Assembly: GCA_902573865.1 (NCBI GenBank)
Contig: CACGLI010000005.1
Location: 1-43,045 of the forward strand
Length of the DNA: 43,045 nt
Direction: 5' to 3'
DNA from: an uncultured Pelagibacteraceae bacterium
GTDB lineage: Bacteria; Pseudomonadota; Alphaproteobacteria; Pelagibacterales; Pelagibacteraceae
Positions 1-6,864 of the stretch are shown piece after piece. Each line of letters opens with the position of its first letter. Within the stretch, counting starts at the first letter, position 1. Made by a program: the position numbers and the translations under genes. The notes beneath the pieces are model-generated. The model worked only from the letters and a program-made list of their open reading frames with translations. It was not told the origin of the DNA and did not search any database.

Positions 1-31
1 GCCTGTTTGTTAAAAAATACCTTAGAATGCT

Positions 32-418
32 TTAAAGCTCAGTTGACCTAGTTTTATCAATTTTTAAATATTTACTATTTCTAAATCGAATTATTACTGT
101 TGCTATTGCTACTATTAAAATTGCAAGAGAAATGTAAATTAGATTAGCTGGATCACTTTCTTTGTCTTGTAAAATTATAAATCTGGCTAAGGCGGTTATA
201 GCGATAATTAATGGGTAAGTAATTCTTACTGATTGAGTTTCCCAATAAGATCTTACTAAACCAATAACCTCAATGTAAATGAACATCAAAAGTAAATCAG
301 CTAAAGTAATATCTTTGTTTTCGTACATTTCTTTCATCTCAAGAAAGAATGCGATAATAGTTGAAATAAGAACTACTATTACTGCTACAAGCTGAATATT
401 TCGAATCGAACTGTTCAT
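32..418 (-). CDS. PsiE-like small membrane protein
   Basis: A 128-residue protein with four predicted hydrophobic segments (roughly residues 9-27, 40-57, 66-82 and 92-111) and a basic C-terminal tail. The spacing of the helices and the central stretch FIYIEVIGLVRSY followed by ITALARFIIL resemble the PsiE (phosphate-starvation-inducible E) family, whose biochemical role is not established. It is the last gene of a minus-strand run and starts 22 nt after the end of argG, so it is probably co-transcribed with it. No Pho box or other phosphate-type regulation was visible. The family call rests on residue patterns only. Confidence 0.6.
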   Translation of the reverse strand: MNSSIRNIQLVAVIVVLISTIIAFFLEMKEMYENKDITLADLLLMFIYIEVIGLVRSYWETQSVRITYPLIIAITALARFIILQDKESDPANLIYISLAILIVAIATVIIRFRNSKYLKIDKTRSTEL

Positions 419-440
419 CAGTTTCTAACCTATCAAAAAT

Positions 441-1625
441 TTAAGCCTTATTTAACTGTTTCGAGTGAAATTTTATGAAATTTTCGACTTTTTTCTTATT
501 AAAAGTTTTATTTTCTTCAAAAGAAACTTTTTTCATAGAATACGCTTTGTTTTTTGTCCTTCTAGAAACTATGGTGATATTGCCTTTGTATATGCTTAAA
601 ATTATATCACCGGTAACTTGTTTTCTATTTTTGTCAATTATTTTCTGAAGTTTCATTCTTTTTTTTGAAAACCAATATCCATTGTAAACCAATTCAGCAT
701 ACTCGGGCATAATCTTTTCCTTTGCATGAGCGGTTTTTCTATCAAGCGTTACCGATTCAATTGCTCTATGAGCAACATATAACAGTGTTCCACCAGGTGT
801 TTCATAAACACCTCTGGATTTTATTCCAATAAATCTATTCTCTACTAAATCAACTCTGCCCCCTCCATTTTTTCCAGCAAGAAAATTTAATTTTTCCAAA
901 AGTTTTTCCGGTGACAATTTTTTTCCATTGATTGCGATCGGGTCACTATTTCTGAAAGAAATTTTTAATTTAGTTTTTTTATTGGGAGCCTTTTCAGGTG
1001 AAACTGTTCTTTGAAAAATAAATTCTGGCGGAGAGTTTTTAGGATTTTCTAAAACTTTACCCTCTGTTGAAGTATGAAAAATGTTATCATCAACCGAAAA
1101 AGGCGGCGCTCCTTTTTTGTCCCTTGGAATTGGAATTTTATTTTTTTTAGCGTATTTAATTAAATCTGCTCTAGATTGAAGTTTCCACTCTCTCCACGGA
1201 GCTATAATCTTAATTTTTTTTCCACCAAAATATGAGTAGCCCAGCTCAAATCTTACTTGATCATTACCTTTACCGGTTGCTCCATGAGAAACTGCAAATG
1301 CTTTGTATTTTTTAGCAATTTTAATTTGTCTTTTTGCTATTAGCGGTCTAGCAATCGATGTACCTAATAAATATAGTCCTTCGTAAACAGCATGTGCTCT
1401 TATCATTGGAAAAACATAGTCTTTTACAAATAAGTTTTTTAAATTTTCAATAATTACTTTTTTTACTCCTAATCTTTTAGCGTTTTTAATTATTTTTTTT
1501 CTGTCAATAACTTGTCCAATATCTGATGTGTACGCAATAACTTCTGCTTTATAATTTTCTTGTAACCATCTCAATATGATCGATGTGTCCAAACCGCCTG
1601 AGTAGGCCAAAACAATTTTTTTCAT
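441..1625 (-). CDS. argG: Argininosuccinate synthase
   Basis: Cytosolic enzyme of arginine biosynthesis: citrulline + aspartate + ATP give argininosuccinate. The 394 residues match the usual length of about 400. The N-terminus (residues 3-19) carries the ATP pyrophosphatase P-loop SGGLDTS, and the family stretches SHGATGKGNDQVRFE and APWREW follow at about residues 113-145. Its ATG shares one base with the stop codon of the upstream IalB-like gene (TAATG), which suggests translational coupling. No argH, ARG box or other arginine gene is seen in the window. Confidence 0.97.
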   Translation of the reverse strand: MKKIVLAYSGGLDTSIILRWLQENYKAEVIAYTSDIGQVIDRKKIIKNAKRLGVKKVIIENLKNLFVKDYVFPMIRAHAVYEGLYLLGTSIARPLIAKRQIKIAKKYKAFAVSHGATGKGNDQVRFELGYSYFGGKKIKIIAPWREWKLQSRADLIKYAKKNKIPIPRDKKGAPPFSVDDNIFHTSTEGKVLENPKNSPPEFIFQRTVSPEKAPNKKTKLKISFRNSDPIAINGKKLSPEKLLEKLNFLAGKNGGGRVDLVENRFIGIKSRGVYETPGGTLLYVAHRAIESVTLDRKTAHAKEKIMPEYAELVYNGYWFSKKRMKLQKIIDKNRKQVTGDIILSIYKGNITIVSRRTKNKAYSMKKVSFEENKTFNKKKVENFIKFHSKQLNKA

Positions 1626-2125
1626 TAACTACAATTTTTTTTCGCCGTATTATAAGCTTTTGTAAAACCCATCATTGAATAGTGATCAGTTGACTGAGTT
1701 CCTTTTTTTGAATTAGCTTTTATCATAAGATCAGTCGCTCTTTTCATGGTTTTTATTAATTTTTGTTCTTCTCTCTCATCTAAAAGCCAAGCAAAATTAT
1801 TTTGAGAAAAAAATGAAAAATTATTTTTCCCCGATCTTGCAGTCACTGAGGAAGATTTGTATTCGTGACCACTTGTTATACTCACTTCATCTTTAATATT
1901 CTCACCGGGTCTAAATGTAACAAATAATCTTGAACCATTTCTTTTAAAAGAAGCGGGAGATCTTTTAACCGGAATAGTTTGAGCGAAGCAAACTTTCCCT
2001 TTTTCACCTTTTAAAGTAAAAGCCTCCCAATTTTTAAATTTTCCTGATGACACAGGAGAATTAGCCAAAGCCTTTGTTAGCAAAAAAAATGTTAATATCA
2101 ATGTAAATAAAATTTTAGCTTTCAT
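1625..2125 (-). CDS. IalB-like periplasmic protein (invasion-associated locus B family)
   Basis: 166 residues with a clear signal peptide (hydrophobic residues 5-18, likely cleavage after ALA at about 21). The mature part follows the pattern of alphaproteobacterial IalB-like proteins: a GKFKNWEAF opening, a VCFAQTIPVKRSP segment, a beta-rich middle (SITSGHEY, FFSQNNFAWL) and a final DHYSMMGFTKAY...C motif. Cysteines near the start of the mature domain and at the C-terminus could form a disulfide. The family was named from a Bartonella invasion locus, but it is widespread in free-living alphaproteobacteria with no defined role, so no virulence function is implied. It sits directly upstream of argG with a one-base overlap. 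Confidence 0.75.
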   Translation of the reverse strand: MKAKILFTLILTFFLLTKALANSPVSSGKFKNWEAFTLKGEKGKVCFAQTIPVKRSPASFKRNGSRLFVTFRPGENIKDEVSITSGHEYKSSSVTARSGKNNFSFFSQNNFAWLLDEREEQKLIKTMKRATDLMIKANSKKGTQSTDHYSMMGFTKAYNTAKKNCS

Positions 2126-2169
2126 AACTTTCTTTTAATACTAAAATTTATTTTATTCAATGCCTTGAG

Positions 2170-3207
2170 TTACGGTGATGGGTTTGGGTTATTATTGTGA
2201 ATTAAATTGATTTTATCTAATATTTCATCAGTTAAAGTAACATCTACACTTTCAATATTCTCTTGGAGTTGATCCATTGTAGTGGCTCCAATTATGTTGC
2301 TGGTAACAAAAGGTCTAGAGTTTACAAAAGCATGCGCTAGCTTAGCAGGAGAAAGGTTGTGATCTTCAGCTAATTTAAAGTATTCTTCATAAGCTTTTAG
2401 TGCAATCGGATTTCCGTGTCTCTCCCAACCTTTAAATAGAGCTTGTCTAGAATTTTTTGGTTTTTTATTATTTCTATATTTGCCGCTGAGATATCCAGTT
2501 GCTAAAGGGTAGTAAGGTATCAATCCACATTTTTCTCTAATTGATATCTCTGACATACCAATTTCATAAGTTCTATTAACAAGATTATATGGATTTTGTA
2601 CCGTCATTACTCTTGGTAGATTTTTATTTTTGGAAATTTCTAAAAATTTTGAAAGACCATAAGGAGTTTCATTTGATACTCCGATGTATCTGATCTTACC
2701 TTCTTTTATAAATTTTTGGAGTGCAATTAGAATTGTCTCGAAGTCATTCCAACTTTTTTCTTCTTTATCAACATCAAACTCTCTTTTCCCGAAATAATTT
2801 GTAGATCTTTCAGGCCAATGAAGTTGATAAAGATCAATATAATCAGTCTGGAGTCTTTTTAAACTTCCATCAATTGCTTCTTTAATGTCTTTTTCATTAA
2901 AACTATTTTTTCCACCTCTTATCCATGAACAACCTGGGCCTGCTATTTTAGTAGCCAGAATTATTTTTTTCCTGTTTTTATTTGTTTTAAACCAATTTCC
3001 AATCATAGTTTCAGTTTTTCCGTATGACTCAGAATTAGGTGGCACCGAATAAAGTTCGGCCGTATCAAAGAAATTCACACCTTTTTCAAAGGCAAAATTC
3101 ATTTGAGCGAAAGCCTCATCTTGATTATTCTGAGTGCCCCAGGTCATTGTTCCAAGACAAATTAGACTTACATCTATATCTGTTGTCCCTAATTTTTTGT
3201 ATTTCAT
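2170..3207 (-). CDS. tas: Aldo/keto reductase, Tas-like
   Basis: A 345-residue NADP(H)-dependent oxidoreductase of the aldo/keto reductase superfamily (TIM barrel, cytosolic). The catalytic tetrad is visible as Asp48, Tyr53, Lys87 and His130. The subgroup looks like E. coli Tas because of the LGTMTWGTQN opening, the AELYSVPP segment and the LHWPERSTNYFG loop. Physiological substrate is unknown; E. coli Tas was found as a suppressor affecting tyrosine/prephenate metabolism, which need not apply here. First gene of the minus-strand run tas-ialB-argG-psiE, with 44 nt to the next gene and divergent from the BI-1 gene. Confidence 0.85.
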   Translation of the reverse strand: MKYKKLGTTDIDVSLICLGTMTWGTQNNQDEAFAQMNFAFEKGVNFFDTAELYSVPPNSESYGKTETMIGNWFKTNKNRKKIILATKIAGPGCSWIRGGKNSFNEKDIKEAIDGSLKRLQTDYIDLYQLHWPERSTNYFGKREFDVDKEEKSWNDFETILIALQKFIKEGKIRYIGVSNETPYGLSKFLEISKNKNLPRVMTVQNPYNLVNRTYEIGMSEISIREKCGLIPYYPLATGYLSGKYRNNKKPKNSRQALFKGWERHGNPIALKAYEEYFKLAEDHNLSPAKLAHAFVNSRPFVTSNIIGATTMDQLQENIESVDVTLTDEILDKINLIHNNNPNPSP

Positions 3208-3237
3208 TTAAATATTACTAGTTTAGAAAATTCGATC

Positions 3238-3265
3238 TTGAAAAGATATAAAAAATTACTATATT
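3238..3265 (+). promoter_or_regulatory. Sigma70-type promoter, probably giving a leaderless mRNA
   Basis: A good -35 box TTGAAA (3238-3243) lies 16 nt from a -10 box TATATT (3260-3265). The -10 ends only 6 nt before the ATG at 3272, and no Shine-Dalgarno sequence is present, so transcription should start at or next to the start codon. Prediction from hexamer matching only. Confidence 0.5.
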
Positions 3266-3271
3266 AACCTC

Positions 3272-4024
3272 ATGGAATTCAATAAACAAAAAACTGCCAC
3301 TCAATCATCAGTTTCTGATGCAATAATCGATCAAGGTCTGAGATCTTACATGCTTAAAGTTTATAACTACATGGCATCGGGAGTTGCATTAACAGGGTTT
3401 ATAGCTCTATTTTTATTCAAGATGGCGGTTGTAAGTGGTCCTAACGGAGAAATTTTAGGATTAACTCAGTTAGGTAATACATTATTTAATTCGGGTTTTG
3501 CTTGGGTTGTGATGTTGGCACCACTGGGCGTAGTTTTTTATATGAGTTTTGGAATAGCTAAAATGAGTGCATCAAAAGCACAAACAGTTTTTTGGATTTT
3601 TGCTGGACTGATGGGAGCTTCCTTGTCATCAATTTTCTTAGCTTATACAGGAACAAGTATTACAAGAGTATTTTTTATCACGGCAGGAACTTTTGGCGCG
3701 ATGAGTATCTATGGATATACAACTAAAAGAGATCTTACAAAATTAGGTTCATTCTTATTCATGGGGTTAATTGGAATTATTATTGCTTCGCTAGTGAATA
3801 TATTTTTAAAGTCTAGCATGATGTACTTTGTTATTTCAATAATTGGAGTTTTAGTTTTTGTTGGACTTACAGCCTACGATACTCAAAAGATAAAGAACAT
3901 GTACCTAGCTAGTGACAGTGGAGAAGTTATTGGTAAAAAAGCTGTTATGGGCGCGCTTACTCTTTACCTTGATTTCATAAATTTATTTATCATGTTATTA
4001 AGATTGTTTGGTCAAAGAAGATAA
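3272..4024 (+). CDS. Bax inhibitor-1/YccA family membrane protein
   Basis: A 250-residue inner-membrane protein with about seven hydrophobic helices from residue 32 to the C-terminus. It has the BI-1 family C-terminal signature TAYDTQKIKNMY (about residues 202-213) including the conserved Asp, and the closing LTLYLDFINLFIMLLRLFG stretch. Family members include YccA, an FtsH modulator, and BsYetJ, a pH-sensitive calcium leak channel; which role applies cannot be told from sequence. The N-terminal 25 residues are soluble. Its 3' end is one base from the convergent DUF2794 gene, with no room for a separate terminator. Confidence 0.9.
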   Translation: MEFNKQKTATQSSVSDAIIDQGLRSYMLKVYNYMASGVALTGFIALFLFKMAVVSGPNGEILGLTQLGNTLFNSGFAWVVMLAPLGVVFYMSFGIAKMSASKAQTVFWIFAGLMGASLSSIFLAYTGTSITRVFFITAGTFGAMSIYGYTTKRDLTKLGSFLFMGLIGIIIASLVNIFLKSSMMYFVISIIGVLVFVGLTAYDTQKIKNMYLASDSGEVIGKKAVMGALTLYLDFINLFIMLLRLFGQRR

Positions 4025-4025
4025 T

Positions 4026-4373
4026 TTATCCAACAGTTTTAAACTTGAACCAATTTCTTTTCTTTATAAGTGCACTTAAACTTTCACTTTTTTCTAATAC
4101 TAGACCATTTCTATCTTTGAGTAAAAATCTTTCGTTAGTACTTTTTGGATTAAAATTTTTTGAAATCTTGTAAATTGGTTTATCAGAACTTCTTTGATAA
4201 AAATCGAAAGAAATTTCTCTTGGTCCTAAGGTTAATCCATAATCTTTCCATTCATTATGAGATACCATCTTTGCGTATAAATTAAGTATTGTTTGCATTT
4301 CTTTTCTGATAAAAAATGTATTTTTAAATTTACTCCTTTTTTCGTTATTTATAATCAATTTTAATTTTTTCAT
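4026..4373 (-). CDS. DUF2794 family protein
   Basis: 115 residues, soluble, no signal peptide. The pattern F.R.EM..IL.LYAKMVSHNEWKDYGLTLGPREISFDFYQRSSDKP.YKI matches the alphaproteobacterial DUF2794 family, whose function is unknown. Its ATG overlaps the end of the upstream YciB/IspZ gene by 4 nt, so the two are translationally coupled. The N-terminal 20 residues are lysine-rich and probably disordered. Confidence 0.8.
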   Translation of the reverse strand: MKKLKLIINNEKRSKFKNTFFIRKEMQTILNLYAKMVSHNEWKDYGLTLGPREISFDFYQRSSDKPIYKISKNFNPKSTNERFLLKDRNGLVLEKSESLSALIKKRNWFKFKTVG

Positions 4374-4915
4374 TGCTTGTATTTATTTATTAAAGGAATT
4401 TGCATGATAGTAAATAATAAAGTGATTGGAAGTATAGCCCAAACTTTAAAATTTACCCATAATTCTTCTGTCTGGGTTCTCCAAACTAACTCATTTACCG
4501 CAGCTAAAAAAAAGAAAAAATAAGCCCATCTTAAATTCAATTTTTTCCACCCGTCATCATTCATGACTATTGCAGTTTGTAATAAAGTTTTTAAAAGATT
4601 TTTGTTAAAAAACTTATTACTAATTAAAAGGACTATTGCGAACATCAAATTTATTATTGTTGGCTTCAAATAAATAAAAATTGGATTATTGAAATACAAT
4701 GTTAATCCACCAAATATAGAAATAATTACTGCCCCAACCAAAGGTACATAAGGGATTTTTTTTTCAAGATAGTAAATAATCACTACAGCAACGATAGTTG
4801 AAATAATCAGTGGTGGTATTGCTTTACTTAAATCATTGCCGCTTTTTTTATATATAATAAAAAAAATTAAAAGTGGTCCAAAATCAGCTAAAAATTTAAC
4901 GAAAGACTTATTCAC
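4370..4915 (-). CDS. yciB: Inner membrane-spanning protein YciB / septation protein A (IspZ)
   Basis: 181 residues, five or six membrane helices. The opening FVKFLADFGPLLIFFIIYK and the later W(K)KLNLRWAYFFFFLAAVNELVWR are hallmarks of the YciB/IspZ family, linked in enterobacteria and Shigella to cell-envelope synthesis and septation. The start is GTG at 4913-4915, just before the first helix; no in-frame ATG fits better. On the minus strand TATTAT ends about 14 nt before this GTG and may be the -10 box. It is followed with a 4-nt overlap by the DUF2794 gene, an arrangement I recall as recurrent in alphaproteobacteria. Confidence 0.88.
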   Translation of the reverse strand: MNKSFVKFLADFGPLLIFFIIYKKSGNDLSKAIPPLIISTIVAVVIIYYLEKKIPYVPLVGAVIISIFGGLTLYFNNPIFIYLKPTIINLMFAIVLLISNKFFNKNLLKTLLQTAIVMNDDGWKKLNLRWAYFFFFLAAVNELVWRTQTEELWVNFKVWAILPITLLFTIMQIPLINKYKQ

Positions 4916-4958
4916 AAACCAATCTTAACATAATATTTTTTTGAATTAAATTTATATG

Positions 4959-4986
4959 TTGATTTTAAGTAAAAAATATTTATCTT
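4959..4986 (+). promoter_or_regulatory. Candidate promoter of hspQ, near-leaderless
   Basis: TTGATT (4959-4964) and TATCTT (4981-4986) are separated by 16 nt; the -10 ends 8 nt before the ATG at 4995. No Shine-Dalgarno sequence is present in the short gap. Weaker match than the BI-1 promoter. Confidence 0.35.
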
Positions 4987-4994
4987 AAAAGTAT

Positions 4995-5315
4995 ATGCCA
5001 ACAAATATAGCAAAATTTTCGATCGGTGATGTTGTAAAACATAGACACTTCGATTTTAGAGGTGTTATTTACGATGTAGATTTTGAATTTAATAATACAG
5101 AAGAGTGGTACCAATCAATTCCTAAGGATGTAAGACCAAGAAAAGACCAGCCATTTTATCATCTCTTAGCTGAAAGTAATGATGTAACCTATGAAGCTTA
5201 TGTTTCAGAACAAAATTTACTGACAGATGACTCTAAGGAACCTGTAAAACACCCTCTTATCGAGGAGATATTTGTTGGAAGAAGAGGATCAAGTTATTTA
5301 AAACCATCCAACTAG
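4995..5315 (+). CDS. hspQ: Heat shock protein HspQ / YccV-like hemimethylated DNA-binding domain
   Basis: 106 residues covering the whole YccV-like domain: KFSIGDVVKHRHFDFRGVIYDVD at residues 7-29, then RPRKDQPFYHLLAE and YEAYVSEQNL in the middle. E. coli HspQ binds hemimethylated oriC DNA in vitro and acts as a specificity factor for Lon protease; the latter is the better-supported role. Length is normal for alphaproteobacterial members. It is a single gene, followed by 169 nt of spacer before ccmC and without a clear terminator. Confidence 0.9.
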   Translation: MPTNIAKFSIGDVVKHRHFDFRGVIYDVDFEFNNTEEWYQSIPKDVRPRKDQPFYHLLAESNDVTYEAYVSEQNLLTDDSKEPVKHPLIEEIFVGRRGSSYLKPSN

Positions 5316-5387
5316 TATCTCTCGCCACAAATTAAACATTTTTAGTTCAAATCTATGACACTAATATCAATTATGTTGAATCTGTTA

Positions 5388-5438
5388 GCCTAATTGGAGA
5401 CATCATACTTCTTACTCCCTCTCGTTCTTCAATTAGGC
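5388..5438 (+). promoter_or_regulatory. Structured leader hairpin upstream of ccmC
   Basis: The 169-nt gap after hspQ (5316-5484) is the longest spacer in the window. It contains a perfect 9-bp inverted repeat, GCCTAATTG (5388-5396) with CAATTAGGC (5430-5438), extended inward by GAGA (5397-5400) with TCTC (5420-5423) across a 6-nt bulge. No T-run follows, so it is not a normal terminator. The 3' arm holds AGG, the only Shine-Dalgarno-like bases before the ATG at 5443. A structured cis-regulatory RNA is an inference. Confidence 0.45.
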
Positions 5439-5484
5439 GCAAATGATATCTTCACATACTGTCATTACTGTAGTAAGAAATTTT

Positions 5485-6195
5485 ATGTTTAATATTTTTT
5501 CTACATCTTCTATTTTTTCAATTATAAACAAACTTATTAAATTCTTTAGCTCATTAATTTTTATTGCTTTAGCTGTTGGCTTAACATTTGCATTATTAAT
5601 TTCTCCACCTGACTACATACAAAAAGACTCAGTAAGAATAATGTATGTTCATGTACCCTCTGCATGGTTGTCATTAGCAACTTTTTCTATAATGACATTA
5701 TTTTTTATTTTAAACTTTGTATTTAAAATCAAAAATTTACAATTAATTAATTATTCTATTGCGCCAATAGGATTACTTTTCACATGCTTAGCGATTATAA
5801 CTGGTGCAGCATGGGGAAAACCAACATGGGGAACATGGTGGGCATGGGATGCCAGACTTACATCAATGTTAGCACTTTTATTTTTTTATGTTTTAATTAT
5901 CTTATCTTTAAAATTTATATCTCCTGTTGAGAGAAGCTTAAAATTAGCAACATTATTTTCCATAATAGGTTCAATAAATATTCCAATTATAAAATACTCG
6001 GTAGATTGGTGGAACACTTTGCATCAGCCAGCAAGTATCAAATTTACTGGCACTTCTACTATACATTCAAGTTTTTTAGTCCCGTTATTCCTAATGTTAT
6101 TAGTTTTCTTGATTTTCTCTGCGTTAATTTTTCTAATGAAATATAAAACAGAAATCATTAAAATGAAGAAAAAAGGATTAAACAAATATGATTAA
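5485..6195 (+). CDS. ccmC: Heme exporter permease CcmC
   Basis: Inner-membrane protein that presents heme to the chaperone CcmE in cytochrome c maturation system I. It has six helices and the tryptophan-rich WWD heme-handling motif WGTWWAWDARLTS at about residues 112-124. MYVHVPSAWLSL is a second family signature. An in-frame ATG at 5443 would add 14 residues; I chose 5485 because the distance from Met to the PPDY motif then matches family members, although a weak AGG lies before 5443. Its end overlaps ccmD by 8 nt. Confidence 0.93.
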   Translation: MFNIFSTSSIFSIINKLIKFFSSLIFIALAVGLTFALLISPPDYIQKDSVRIMYVHVPSAWLSLATFSIMTLFFILNFVFKIKNLQLINYSIAPIGLLFTCLAIITGAAWGKPTWGTWWAWDARLTSMLALLFFYVLIILSLKFISPVERSLKLATLFSIIGSINIPIIKYSVDWWNTLHQPASIKFTGTSTIHSSFLVPLFLMLLVFLIFSALIFLMKYKTEIIKMKKKGLNKYD

Positions 6196-6415
6196 AGATT
6201 TAATATTTATGAACGGCTACGGTGTTTATGTTTGGTTTTCATTTGGTATTACGGTTTTTGCATGTGCTTTTTTATATTACAAAACATTAAAAAAACTAAA
6301 AAAATACGAAAAAGAATTAGCTTGCAAAATATTGGAACTTTCTGAAGTTGAGAGAACTGCGGAATTAAAAAAATCAAAAATTTTAAACCAAGTTTTTCTT
6401 AATTATAACAAATAA
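6188..6415 (+). CDS. ccmD: Heme exporter protein CcmD
   Basis: 75 residues with one membrane helix (about 11-30) preceded by the CcmD hallmark FMNGYGVYVWFSFG and followed by a charged, probably coiled cytoplasmic tail. CcmD is needed to release holo-CcmE from the CcmABC complex. It lies in the expected place between ccmC and ccmE, overlapping ccmC by 8 nt. The tail is somewhat longer than in most CcmD proteins. Confidence 0.85.
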   Translation: MIKDLIFMNGYGVYVWFSFGITVFACAFLYYKTLKKLKKYEKELACKILELSEVERTAELKKSKILNQVFLNYNK

Positions 6416-6432
6416 TATAAGAAGCATTATTG

Positions 6433-6864
6433 ATGCTTACTAGAAAAGTTAAAAATAGACTTTTATCAATATTCGTTTTCATATTTTTTTTGATATTCTT
6501 AGTTTATTTTATTTTAAGTTCTTTAAATAAAAATATACTTTATTTTAAAACTCCATCTGAAGTATTTAGTTCCGTCGATATATTGGAAAAAAATAAAAGT
6601 CAGTCTTTAAGAGTTGGCGGGATGGTAAAAAAAGGATCAATCAATGTCGATGATAACGAGATAAAATTTGTGATAACTGATTTTAAAAATGAAATTTTAG
6701 TTAGTTACAAAGGGACTGTTCCAAATCTTTTTTCTGAAGAAAAGGGGGTTATAGCTGAAGGAAAATTCAGTGACAAAAAATTTTTCCTAGCTGACAGAAT
6801 TCTTGCAAAACATGATGAAAATTATATTCCTCCAGAGCTTAAAGAAATAAAAAAAAATGATTAG
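6433..6864 (+). CDS. ccmE: Cytochrome c-type heme chaperone CcmE
   Basis: 143 residues from the ATG at 6433 (an adjacent TTG at 6430 is less likely). N-terminal signal anchor at about residues 10-29, then a periplasmic OB-fold domain. The covalent heme-binding histidine is in AKHDENY (His127), and the RVGGMVKKGS strand is typical of CcmE. It carries heme from CcmABCD to the CcmF/H ligase. It overlaps ccmF by 8 nt. Confidence 0.95.
   Translation: MLTRKVKNRLLSIFVFIFFLIFLVYFILSSLNKNILYFKTPSEVFSSVDILEKNKSQSLRVGGMVKKGSINVDDNEIKFVITDFKNEILVSYKGTVPNLFSEEKGVIAEGKFSDKKFFLADRILAKHDENYIPPELKEIKKND

Noticed and set aside
5331-5360. tRNA-like T-loop TTCAAAT in the hspQ-ccmC spacer
   Set aside because: Only three stem pairs flank it and no acceptor, D or anticodon arm could be found.
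5388-5438. Intrinsic terminator for hspQ
   Set aside because: The loop is 33 nt, and no run of T follows the stem.
5443-5484. Upstream ATG as ccmC start
   Set aside because: It would add 14 residues not typical of CcmC. Not excluded, since AGG lies before it; kept as an alternative.
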